A stretch of DNA of 64,000 nucleotides from an uncultured Shewanella sp. (GTDB lineage Bacteria; Pseudomonadota; Gammaproteobacteria; Enterobacterales; Shewanellaceae): the NCBI GenBank assembly GCA_947503555.1, contig CANNEE010000003.1, positions 1 through 64,000 on the forward strand, given 5' to 3'. Of this stretch, positions 1-8,447 are shown in pieces. The notes beneath the pieces were generated by a model, which worked only from the letters and a program-made list of their open reading frames with translations, was not told the origin of the DNA and ran no database searches. The position numbers were made by a program, and so were the translations under genes. Within the stretch, counting starts at the first letter, position 1, and each line of letters starts with the position of its first letter.

Positions 1-218
1 GGGTAGACTTTAATTACGCCTTTATTTGGTAACAGGTAACCTCGCACTGTTTCTTTGCGGGCATAGTGAGAATATGATAGGAATAAACCAATCACCATGA
101 CTATGATGAGAATAATGAGTGCAGAGAGATGTAATGAAAGTGGCTGGGTTAATAATATATCCCCGTGAAGCTTTTGCTTCTGTGCATCCACTGCTTGTTT
201 TCTAAATAGTCCTGACAT
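1..218 (-). CDS. HlyD/CvaA-type secretion adaptor, 5' fragment
   Basis: On the minus strand an ATG at 218-216 opens a frame without stop to the window edge (72 codons). The product begins MSGLFRKQAVDAQKQKLHGD and has one hydrophobic segment at about residues 32-51, followed by ARKETVRGYLLPNKG. A short cytoplasmic tail, one TM helix and then the start of a periplasmic beta/barrel-hairpin region is typical of membrane-fusion proteins of bacteriocin or RTX type I exporters (HlyD family, CvaA-like). The ABC ATPase partner would lie beyond the left edge. The family call rests on the N-terminus only. Confidence 0.7.
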   Translation of the reverse strand, partial: MSGLFRKQAVDAQKQKLHGDILLTQPLSLHLSALIILIIVMVIGLFLSYSHYARKETVRGYLLPNKGVIKVY

Positions 219-965
219 ATCCGTTTATAACTTATTAATATAGGTTGATATATGGCTGGAGCAATAATTAACTATCGCTATGCAATCTTTATATTTCAAC
301 TTAAACATAATTAAATAAACTATGTAAATAAATTGAGCTGCACATAATGGCGGCTTGTCCTTTCGGCTAAAAATATACAGCTCTAAGAAAAATTATGTCA
401 ATAAAAATAAGTATAAATTTATTAGTGTAAAAGCTTTAATCTTTCATGGGCTGTAATTGGCTTTGATGGTAATTCGATCAAATGTTGCAAAGTTGTTGTT
501 TTGATTTTTAAATGAAAATTGAACACTCTGCTTGTTGCTATAAAGGGGCGGGGATAGGTGAGGTGTGAAATTATGAATTTAAAAATGTTGCGTAATTGTT
601 GGTTTTTGTTGGGGTGAATATTAATGTTTTGCGTTGAACATGAGAAAAATTAATAGTACTTTTTACTGTTAGTTGTGTTGTTTAATTGTGATTTTCACCC
701 TCGATATTTAGTGTTTTGTTCGGTTTAAAGTGGATGAAATGATAGGGTTATTTTTGAGTGAAAGAGTCATTGTTGAATTTGATTCGCGAGTGGCTTTACC
801 TGCGCCACAAATGAGTTAATTTGCTTTGGCTTGAAGTCTAGGGATAAATGCCTGACAGTCGAGCGAGTGTGAGTACTTGGTTTGTGTGGTTATCTAAGTT
901 TTAGCACTTGTTACCAGTTTTTAGCTCTAAAGTTTTGAATTTAAAAGTTTTGTTTAAAGCGTCTG
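219..965. other. AT-rich intergenic region
   Basis: This 747-bp gap lies between the secretion adaptor and csdE. It is distinctly AT-rich, with long A/T stretches around 300-460 and 570-720, and I find no convincing coding frame, RNA gene or T-tailed hairpin in it. It presumably contains the promoter of the leftward adaptor gene near 220-320. Low G+C beside a secretion system would fit an H-NS-bound or horizontally acquired edge, but that is inference. Confidence 0.5.
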
Positions 966-1424
966 TTAGTTAGGATTAGGATGACTGGCGGCGTAATGTT
1001 TTATTGAATTTGCTAGGGCATATAAACCATTAGTGCGTGACGGGCTGAGTTGGCCTTCCAGTCCTAGTTGTTTGAAGTAATCTGGAATATTCAATCTGCC
1101 GATTTGCTCGCTAGTCTGCCCTTGACAAGCTGCGAGTAGCAGAGCGATTAAGCCTTTGACGATCCTGGCATCGCTGTCAGCAACAAAGTAGTGTTTGCCT
1201 TCAATCTGTTTGTGATAAAGCCATGTGTTACTCTCACAACCTCTTACTTGCGCGCTTTCTTGTTTGAGGCTTTCATCTAGTTTAGGGAGAGCTTTACCAA
1301 GTAGCATGATATGACGATACTTCTCCTGCCAATCTCTTGCTTGAGTGAACTGAGTCAAAATGACATGAGCGTCGAGCTTAATCTCGAGAAACTGTGCTGT
1401 AGTTGGCGTCGGTAATTGAGTCAT
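966..1424 (-). CDS. csdE: CsdE, SufE-family sulfur acceptor
   Basis: A 152-residue protein of the SufE/CsdE family. It takes persulfide sulfur from the cysteine desulfurase CsdA and passes it to Fe-S or other thio-cofactor pathways in the cytosol. The acceptor cysteine is C63 in the conserved VRGCESNTWL, and the C-terminal half (GLIALLLAACQGQTSEQI) matches the SufE fold. Length fits E. coli CsdE. It lies 27 bp downstream of csdA on the same strand, so the two form an operon. Calling it CsdE rather than SufE rests on the partner being a stand-alone CsdA-like enzyme with no sufABCD genes nearby. Confidence 0.9.
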   Translation of the reverse strand: MTQLPTPTTAQFLEIKLDAHVILTQFTQARDWQEKYRHIMLLGKALPKLDESLKQESAQVRGCESNTWLYHKQIEGKHYFVADSDARIVKGLIALLLAACQGQTSEQIGRLNIPDYFKQLGLEGQLSPSRTNGLYALANSIKHYAASHPNPN

Positions 1425-1451
1425 AATGAGTTTATCGATAATGAGCTTAAA

Positions 1452-2663
1452 TTAAATGAGTAGGTCTATGGTGCTTTTTAGCGCATCAATAAACTTGTCG
1501 ATATCATCTTTATTAGAGTAAATACCGAGGGATGCGCGGCAGCAACCTTTAATATTTAGGCTTTGCATCAAGGGCATGGCACAGTGATGACCGCAGCGAA
1601 CGGCAATGCCTTGCTGATCGAGTAAAATTCCCACGTCTTGATGATGCTCATCGGCAACATTAAATGCGATAGCGCCGATATTGTGCTCACTGGCACCATA
1701 AAGGTGAAGGTGCTCAATCTCTTGTAATTGATGATATAGATAAGTCATCAACTCCTGTTCATGCTGAGTAGCAAAGCCTTTAGGTAGCGACTGCAAAAAA
1801 GCTATGGCGGCACCAAGTCCTATCACTTCAGCGATTGGCGGTGTGCCTGCTTCTAGGCGATTGGGCAGCTCGCCAAACAGGGTTTGTTCAAAGCTGACAC
1901 TTTTAATCATCTCGCCGCCAGTTTGCATAGGAATGAGTTTGTTCAGCTGCTCAAACTTGCCGTAGAGAATACCAATTCCTGTTGGGCCATACATTTTATG
2001 GCCAGAGAAAGCATAGAAGTCACAGTCGATGGACTGCATATTCAATGCTAAGTGGGCCGCGGCCTGAGCGCCATCGATAAAGGTGATAGCTCCAGCTTGC
2101 TTTGCCTTAGCAACAAGTTCATTGACAGGATTGAGGGTGCCAAGGGCGTTGGAAACATGACCTAAGGCGACTAATGCTGGCTTTTGTTGGAGTAGCTGGT
2201 CATAGGCTTTTACATCAAGCTTGAGCTCATCATTCAAAGGAATGGGGATAATCTTTGCGCCAGTGCGCTTGGCCAGTTGCTGCCAAGGTACTAGGTTGGC
2301 GTGATGGGCCGCGCTGTCGATAAGAATAATATCGTCTTGCTTGATTTGCGCGCTTAGGCCGTATGCCAGCATATTGATACTGGCGGTGGTGCCTTGGGTA
2401 AAGATAATCTCAGCACAACTTGCAGCATGGATAAATTCTTTGACCTGCTCGCGTACCGCCTCATAGCCACTGGTGGCCTTGGCTGAAAGACGATGGGCAG
2501 CCCTGTGAACATTGGCATTAGTGTTTCGATAATAAGCCGTCATAGCCTGAATGACGGTTTCAGGCTTCTGGCTGGTAGCTGCTGTATCTAGGTAGCTCAA
2601 GGGCGCCGACTCGGTTGAGTCATGGATTAAAGGAAATTGCGCTCTAAGCTCACTGTGTTGCAT
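1452..2663 (-). CDS. csdA: CsdA/SufS-type cysteine desulfurase
   Basis: A 403-residue group II, PLP-dependent cysteine desulfurase. It removes sulfur from cysteine, forming an enzyme persulfide and alanine. The PLP lysine is K223 in FSGHKMYGPTG, with the preceding HHANLVPWQ and DGAQAAAH cofactor-binding segments. The persulfide cysteine is C361 in RCGHHCAMPL. Length is normal for SufS/CsdA. It is first in a two-gene operon with csdE, which supplies the sulfur acceptor. No IscR-like operator was recognised upstream. SufS is the alternative name; a SufE-type partner without other suf genes favours CsdA. Confidence 0.9.
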   Translation of the reverse strand: MQHSELRAQFPLIHDSTESAPLSYLDTAATSQKPETVIQAMTAYYRNTNANVHRAAHRLSAKATSGYEAVREQVKEFIHAASCAEIIFTQGTTASINMLAYGLSAQIKQDDIILIDSAAHHANLVPWQQLAKRTGAKIIPIPLNDELKLDVKAYDQLLQQKPALVALGHVSNALGTLNPVNELVAKAKQAGAITFIDGAQAAAHLALNMQSIDCDFYAFSGHKMYGPTGIGILYGKFEQLNKLIPMQTGGEMIKSVSFEQTLFGELPNRLEAGTPPIAEVIGLGAAIAFLQSLPKGFATQHEQELMTYLYHQLQEIEHLHLYGASEHNIGAIAFNVADEHHQDVGILLDQQGIAVRCGHHCAMPLMQSLNIKGCCRASLGIYSNKDDIDKFIDALKSTIDLLI

Positions 2664-3091
2664 ATATTTTACGGCTCCAATACCGGTATTTAGTTGAGAT
2701 AAGGCTTAATACGCCAAGCCGAAGATCTTCAAAGATCCTTTCACTTATTGCAAGTGAATTTGTACGAATAGCGAATGATAAGATGAAAATATCTGGTTGG
2801 TAGTTTTTTCAAGGCATTGACGAGTCATGTTTTGACTATCGAAAAGATTTTGACTCAGTTCGTCAAAATTATTTTTAAAAGATTGTCATTGATAAAGTGC
2901 GTTGCTAGCCCTGAGAGTTAGCGATATTTCGCAATTTTATCATCAGTTTACAGAATGGCGCTCCGTATTGGTTTATTGCATTTCTGTTTTGTTTTTGTTT
3001 TATTTTTAGGCGCATCAAAGGTTGTGTGCATAAGTTATTGCTGAAAGTAACAAGCACTGGTGGACGAGATGATAAATATAAGGAAGTAACA
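2664..3091. promoter_or_regulatory. Divergent csdA / giant surface protein intergenic
   Basis: This region lies between csdA (leftward) and the large secreted protein (rightward). It holds an inverted repeat TTCACTT-N5-AAGTGAA at 2740-2758, on the csdA side, and three TTGAC copies at 2817, 2832 and 2850. The last pairs with GTCAA at 2862-2866 (TTGAC-N7-GTCAA). These look like possible operators or -35 elements, but no clean promoter pair could be fixed by eye. A possible longer N-terminal frame from 3026 lacks a ribosome site and is not taken as coding. Confidence 0.35.
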
Positions 3092-6000
3092 ATGCGTAAG
3101 ACAATTACAGCGGCATCTATTGTGTCGCTTGGCGCTATGAGCTTTACAGCTCTTGCTGTGAATCAGGCGATTCATAGTAAAGGTGCTATCAATACCCCTC
3201 AAGGGAAATTTGAGCGAACGATTATCAGAACTGATAAAGTTGGCATATCAAAATCAATTCGAGATATAGCGACTCCCTTACCTAAAATTACTAAGCAACG
3301 TAAGCAAAAACTTGCTGCCAGTGGACAGGATATCCCTGGTATTGACCAAGTGAAGCTGATTAAAAACCATTTTCCATTTGAGTCAAAGTGGGCTAATGCT
3401 GCAAAAGTAAAAGATCCTGCTCTACAAAACTATGTTGAAAAGCGTCCCTATGCCGCTATGTCAGCACCTGTGACAGGCGTGTCTTTTGATGGTGTAGGTA
3501 ATGCGTTAGGTGTTGCGCCACCAGATACCAATGGTGATGTTGGCCCGAACCACTATGTTCAGGCTGTTAACGTTGCAATGGCGATCTTTGATAAGGAAGG
3601 CAACACCTTAGTTGAACCATTCGCTATTAATAAACTATGGGAAGGCTTTGGTGGTCTTTGTGAGACCAATAACAACGGTGACCCTATCATCCTTTATGAT
3701 AGCATGGCTGACCGCTGGTTAATCAGTCAGTTTGCTCTGAGCACGGGTGACAACCATGAGTGTATAGCTATTTCAACCACAGGTGATCCTACAGGTGAAT
3801 ACTACCTATATGATTTTCCCTATGGCGAGTTAATGAATGATTATCCCCATTTAGGCGTTTGGCCTGATGGTTATTACATGGGGGTAAACCAGTTTAATAA
3901 CGGCGCTTGGGCTGGTGGTGGTGTTGCTGCCTACGAAAGAGAAAAAATGTTAGTTGGTGCTCCAGCTAAGCAGGTCATTATCAGTATGACCGGGAGCAAC
4001 CCAGAAGTCTTCACTCCAATGCCATTGGACATAGATGGTCCAATGTTACCAAGTCCAGACCAAAATCAACTATTTGTATGGGCCGATGGTGATGGTGCGA
4101 GCAAGCTGCACGTGTGGGAATTTGATGTTGACTGGAATGATACTAGTAACACGACATTTACAGCTAAAACCGCACTAGATGTAGATGCTTGGAACTCTCC
4201 AGGCAATGCAATACAGCCAAACGGCGTACAGCTTGATGGCATGCCAATTCGCTCTATGTTTAGAGCCGCTTACCGTAATCTAGGTAACCGCAGTGCTATT
4301 ACCTTTACCCATAATGTAGGTGGCGCTAATGGCACGACACCTGCGCTTCGTTGGTATGAGCTTGACTTAAATGAGTCTACTGGTGATGTAACTGTTCGCC
4401 AGCAAGGTACCTATGCTCCAGATGATCAAGCTCGATGGATGGGCAGTGGTGCTATGGATGCTCAAGGTAATATGGCATTTGGTTATAGCTTATCTAGCGC
4501 TACGCAACACCCTTCTGTCTATGCGGCAACGCGTTTAGTGTCAGACCCTTTAGGAACTTTAGGTGAAGAGATCTCGTTGAAAGAGGGTGGTGGTTCTCAG
4601 CAATCTATTAACCGTTTCCGCTGGGGTGATTACTCTAGTATGAGTGTTGACCCTGCCGATGATTGTACTTTCTGGTTTACTACCGAGTACTACAAAGCTG
4701 AAAACGACAATACGCTAGCTTGGTCAACTAACATTTCTAGCTTTAAGATACCGACTTGTACAGCAGGACCATCGGGCGAAATTAAAGGTAAGATCGTTGA
4801 TTCAGCGACAGGTGAAGCGATTGCTAAGGCCAAAGTGAGTGCCGGCAATGCATCGACTTATACCGATGATAGCGGTAACTATAGTATGACTTTGCCTGTA
4901 GGTGATTATACTCTTGAAGTTGCACGTTATGGTTGGACAACTGGTGCTAGCTCTGAAATGACTTTGAGTGAAGATGAAGTCGAAACCTTCGATCTTGCGC
5001 TTGTTGAGGCGGAGCGAGTTGATGTTGCTGGCACTATTAAAGATGGTGATGCCGGTGCTTGGCCGCTTTATGCCAAAGTATCTGTATCTGTGCCAGGTGA
5101 TACTCTGGTGACTTACACTAATCCTGAGACCGGTGAATATTCGTTACCATTAGTCAGTGGCACTGCGGTGAAAATAAAAGCAGAGGCTATGGGAACCGAT
5201 GGTTATCTTCCTTTAGAGCGTGATGTGATGCCATCTGCGGCTAACTCTATGTCTGAGGCCTTTAATCTCGCAGTAAACCCTAACTGTACTGCTCCGGGTT
5301 ATGCTTTAGATGAGCCTGGTATGACAGAGCAGTTTGAAGGCACTTTCCCTCCTGCTGGTTGGACTCTGATGACGGGTGATGGTACATCGACTAATTGGAC
5401 TAATAGTGATGGGTTTACTCGAGGCAACATCACAGGTACAACAGGTTTGACAGCTTTGGTTAACTCCGATGCAGCTGGCTCTGTTAATGTGGATGCGTCT
5501 TTAGTTTCTCCTTTGATGAAAGTCAGTGAAGTTGCCTCAACAGGCTTATCATTTGTTGCAAACCATAGAACTTACTCTGGTAGTGATAAGTTAGAGCTAG
5601 AGATCCAAGTTGATGGTGGTGCTTGGCAGTCAGTCCAACGTATGGATAGTGGTAGAGCGGTCGATGATGCAGTACGTAAGTATGAAGTTGAGCTTGGAAG
5701 CTACCTCACAGGTGCGACCGACTTCAAATTGCGCTGGCGTTATTTTGATGCTAACTACGAGTGGTATGCAGCATTAGATGATGTGCTAATTGGTACGCCT
5801 AAATGTTCGGTACAGCCTGGCAATATGATTGCTGGTTATGTCAAAGATGCTAACTTAGATACCCCATTGAAAGGTGCAAGATTAGAAGCCGATGGTGAGT
5901 CAATTGCACTTTCAGTTGAAACAGTCATGGATGACGGCTTAGCCGATGGCTTTATTCGAGGCTTCATTCCTGCGAGTGCCGAGAAGGTAACTCTAAAGGC

Positions 6001-8005
6001 GAATGGCTTTAGTGATAAAGAGGTTAATGCTGGTCACTTCACATTGGCTACTCCAATTATGTTGGAAGCGGGACGACTGGAGTCTGTGGATGGTGCTGTT
6101 GAGCTAGAGGTGACTCAAGGTCGACAAATGGATAGCGAGTTTGTATTGCGTAATATCGGTACCGCAGGTGCTGATTATAAGCTATTGTCACTGCCGTTTG
6201 CATCTGAGCCTATGCAGTATGGTCCATTCCATTCTAGTGGTCGTCATCTAGGTCCAAAGAGTCTTGAAGATCTCGATACTCATGCTATTCGCTATTTTGC
6301 CGATATCCAAGCGCCTGCGCTAGCTGCACCTAGTTTTGTTAAGCAGTTTGCTCTAGAGCAAGGTTTTGGTTGGGGCTTAGTGCGTAATAGAGCGACAGAG
6401 AACTTTTGGGTTGGCGATTTGAAAGCAGGTGGTGCAGCAGCCGATATCTTAGTCGAATATGACAAGATGGGTAAGAAGACCGGCTCAACTATCGCGACAG
6501 ACTATATCAGCAACTTTGGCGCTGATTTAGCCTATAACGGTCGTACAGGCATGTTATGGCAAGTCAATGTTGGTGGTGAAAACTGTATCTATGAAGTTGA
6601 TCCAAGCAAGATGGCAGCCACTGGCAACAAGATCTGCCCTACCTATGGTACTTCTCAACGTGGTTTAGCGTATGACCCTGTCTCAGATACCTTCTATTCG
6701 GGATCGTGGAATGACAGTGTAATCCATCAATTTAAAACCGATGGTGAACTGATCCGCTCTGTCAACGTGAGCTTGAATGTTGCGGGACTCGCTTTCAACC
6801 CTGCTACCGGTAGCCTATTTGTTACTCATAATGAGAAAGATGTTAAAGCCGGCATCTTTGATATTTATGTGTTAGATACGACTCAATCTGATATGCCGTT
6901 AAAAGGTGGATTTAACGTAGCGTTAGATTCAGATGATGATGGTAAGTCTGATGTTGACCTTCAAGGTCAGGCGGGTCTAGATATCGATTGTGACGGAAAT
7001 CTATGGGCAGTTGATCAAACTCAGCAAATAGTGCTTGGTTTCTCCTCTGGTGAATCGGGTGTATGCAGCTGGGCTGATGTGCCTTGGTTAGAGATGGGTT
7101 CAGAAAGTGGCAGTTTAGATGTGAATGCTGATGCCAAGATTGCATTGGCTGCTAAAGCCAGCGATATCGCCATAGGTGATCATGCAGCGACAATAGTGGT
7201 GACTAACAGCACTCCTTATGGTGTGGTAAATGTGCCAGTAACCTTAAAAGTGAATGCACCTAATTATGGTCGTTTAGGCTTTGATGGTACTGAAGCTGTT
7301 GTGAAAAATGGTGATACTGTTGAGTTAAGTGTTGCCCGTACCGAGGGTAGTGACTTTGAAGTTAAAGCTCATTATCAAGTGATTAACGGTACGGCTAAGA
7401 ATGGTAAGCACTTTGTATTAGATGCAGGCATTCTAACCTGGGCAGATAAGGATACAGAGAATAAGACCATATCTATTCCGACAATGGATTTAGATATTGA
7501 TCAAGAGATGTTCTTCTCTGTCATTATCAATGAGGCGACAAACGCAAGTGTGGCCGATGCTAATTCTGCAGCTGTGACTGTTATGCCTGATGTTTTAGGT
7601 AAAGTAGAAATGGCTCAAAGCACCATGACAGTGAAAGAAGAAGCTGGCTCAGTCACTATCAATGTAAATCGTGTGGATGGTTCAGATCGTGCGATTGCTG
7701 TCGATTATGCGGTTAAAGCCGGTTCTGCTACCGATGCTGATGTTGCAATCGCGACAGGAAAGCTAGAGTGGGCCGATGGTGATACAGCTGCTAAGACCAT
7801 TAATGTTGCAATTACTGATGATGGTGATGAAGAAGGTGAAGAATCTTTCACAGTTTCTCTTACTGCAGTCACACCAGATCTAGAACTAGGTCAAAGCATG
7901 ACTACTGTTACGATTCAAGACAATGATAACGACAGTGGCTCTTTGGGCTTTGTGGCATTGTTTGGTTTAGCATTGGTGGCACTTCGTCGTCGATTTGCTA
8001 GCTAA
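3092..8005 (+). CDS. Giant secreted multidomain protein, GlyGly-CTERM
   Basis: About 1637 residues. The ATG at 3092 is chosen because AAGGAAG sits just upstream and MRKTITAASIVSLGAMSFTA is a clean signal peptide; the frame also runs 22 codons upstream. Approximate order: a large N-terminal domain containing GVAPPDTNGDVGPNHYVQAV (120-555); two carboxypeptidase-regulatory-like beta-sandwiches (560-720); a choice-of-anchor J domain with QFEGTFPPAGW (743-905); another regulatory-like sandwich (910-1000); a propeller-like region (1070-1320); two Calx-beta-like domains (1390-1500, 1503-1612). The C-terminus is SGSLGFVALFGLALVALRRR, a GlyGly-CTERM signal expected to be cut by rhombosortase after type II secretion. 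It probably acts at the cell surface or outside; enzymatic activity is unknown. Single-gene unit ending at a strong terminator. Confidence 0.85.
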   Translation: MRKTITAASIVSLGAMSFTALAVNQAIHSKGAINTPQGKFERTIIRTDKVGISKSIRDIATPLPKITKQRKQKLAASGQDIPGIDQVKLIKNHFPFESKWANAAKVKDPALQNYVEKRPYAAMSAPVTGVSFDGVGNALGVAPPDTNGDVGPNHYVQAVNVAMAIFDKEGNTLVEPFAINKLWEGFGGLCETNNNGDPIILYDSMADRWLISQFALSTGDNHECIAISTTGDPTGEYYLYDFPYGELMNDYPHLGVWPDGYYMGVNQFNNGAWAGGGVAAYEREKMLVGAPAKQVIISMTGSNPEVFTPMPLDIDGPMLPSPDQNQLFVWADGDGASKLHVWEFDVDWNDTSNTTFTAKTALDVDAWNSPGNAIQPNGVQLDGMPIRSMFRAAYRNLGNRSAITFTHNVGGANGTTPALRWYELDLNESTGDVTVRQQGTYAPDDQARWMGSGAMDAQGNMAFGYSLSSATQHPSVYAATRLVSDPLGTLGEEISLKEGGGSQQSINRFRWGDYSSMSVDPADDCTFWFTTEYYKAENDNTLAWSTNISSFKIPTCTAGPSGEIKGKIVDSATGEAIAKAKVSAGNASTYTDDSGNYSMTLPVGDYTLEVARYGWTTGASSEMTLSEDEVETFDLALVEAERVDVAGTIKDGDAGAWPLYAKVSVSVPGDTLVTYTNPETGEYSLPLVSGTAVKIKAEAMGTDGYLPLERDVMPSAANSMSEAFNLAVNPNCTAPGYALDEPGMTEQFEGTFPPAGWTLMTGDGTSTNWTNSDGFTRGNITGTTGLTALVNSDAAGSVNVDASLVSPLMKVSEVASTGLSFVANHRTYSGSDKLELEIQVDGGAWQSVQRMDSGRAVDDAVRKYEVELGSYLTGATDFKLRWRYFDANYEWYAALDDVLIGTPKCSVQPGNMIAGYVKDANLDTPLKGARLEADGESIALSVETVMDDGLADGFIRGFIPASAEKVTLKANGFSDKEVNAGHFTLATPIMLEAGRLESVDGAVELEVTQGRQMDSEFVLRNIGTAGADYKLLSLPFASEPMQYGPFHSSGRHLGPKSLEDLDTHAIRYFADIQAPALAAPSFVKQFALEQGFGWGLVRNRATENFWVGDLKAGGAAADILVEYDKMGKKTGSTIATDYISNFGADLAYNGRTGMLWQVNVGGENCIYEVDPSKMAATGNKICPTYGTSQRGLAYDPVSDTFYSGSWNDSVIHQFKTDGELIRSVNVSLNVAGLAFNPATGSLFVTHNEKDVKAGIFDIYVLDTTQSDMPLKGGFNVALDSDDDGKSDVDLQGQAGLDIDCDGNLWAVDQTQQIVLGFSSGESGVCSWADVPWLEMGSESGSLDVNADAKIALAAKASDIAIGDHAATIVVTNSTPYGVVNVPVTLKVNAPNYGRLGFDGTEAVVKNGDTVELSVARTEGSDFEVKAHYQVINGTAKNGKHFVLDAGILTWADKDTENKTISIPTMDLDIDQEMFFSVIINEATNASVADANSAAVTVMPDVLGKVEMAQSTMTVKEEAGSVTINVNRVDGSDRAIAVDYAVKAGSATDADVAIATGKLEWADGDTAAKTINVAITDDGDEEGEESFTVSLTAVTPDLELGQSMTTVTIQDNDNDSGSLGFVALFGLALVALRRRFAS

Positions 8006-8021
8006 AATTGCTATCTAACTT

Positions 8022-8055
8022 AAAGGGAAGGGGCATGCCTCTTCCCTTTATTTTT
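8022..8055 (+). terminator. Rho-independent terminator after giant protein
   Basis: Stem AAAGGGAAG (8022-8030) pairs with CTTCCCTTT (8041-8049) around a 10-base loop and is followed by a T-rich run to 8055. Confidence 0.85.
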
Positions 8056-8072
8056 AACCTTAAGGATTAGGA

Positions 8073-8372
8073 ATGAAACTAGGGATATTTCTATTATTAG
8101 CATTTGTGTTATGTGGCTGCATTGAGCAAAAAACGACTAAAAATGGGGCTGATGCAAAGGCAGAAACTAAAATGAAATCGAAGCAGTCTGGTTTAACAAG
8201 TTCAGAATCTAGGCCTAAAACTTCTGGAGCTGTCCAAGATATTGAGCCAGCAGAGCAGGTTGATATGGACGAGGAGGGAGTATATATAGTGCCAAACGAA
8301 TTTCCACTAAAAGATGGAAAGCTTGAGAAAGATAAAAAGAAACAAGAAACCGATAACAAGAATAAAGATTAA
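8073..8372 (+). CDS. Small charged lipoprotein
   Basis: A 99-residue protein with a short signal peptide and lipobox LCGC, placing the lipidated cysteine at C16. The mature part is hydrophilic, rich in Lys, Glu, Asp and Ser, ends in a run of charged residues, and is probably disordered. The start has AAGGATTAGGA just upstream. It lies between the surface-protein terminator and a TonB-dependent receptor gene on the same strand (75 bp), so it may be co-transcribed with the receptor. I do not recognise a family. A reverse-strand frame covers the same bases, but the lipobox and ribosome site favour this one. Confidence 0.7.
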   Translation: MKLGIFLLLAFVLCGCIEQKTTKNGADAKAETKMKSKQSGLTSSESRPKTSGAVQDIEPAEQVDMDEEGVYIVPNEFPLKDGKLEKDKKKQETDNKNKD

Positions 8373-8447
8373 TTTATTTTGCTAGAAGCAGTTTATTACT
8401 TACTGTGAGTTTGTAGCGCTTTAGCTGTGATATTAAGGAACGATGTT

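Noticed and set aside
8060-8359. Open frame opposite the small lipoprotein gene
   Set aside because: The plus-strand frame has a ribosome site and a proper lipobox; the reverse frame is Ser/Phe-rich translation of its complement with no start signal.
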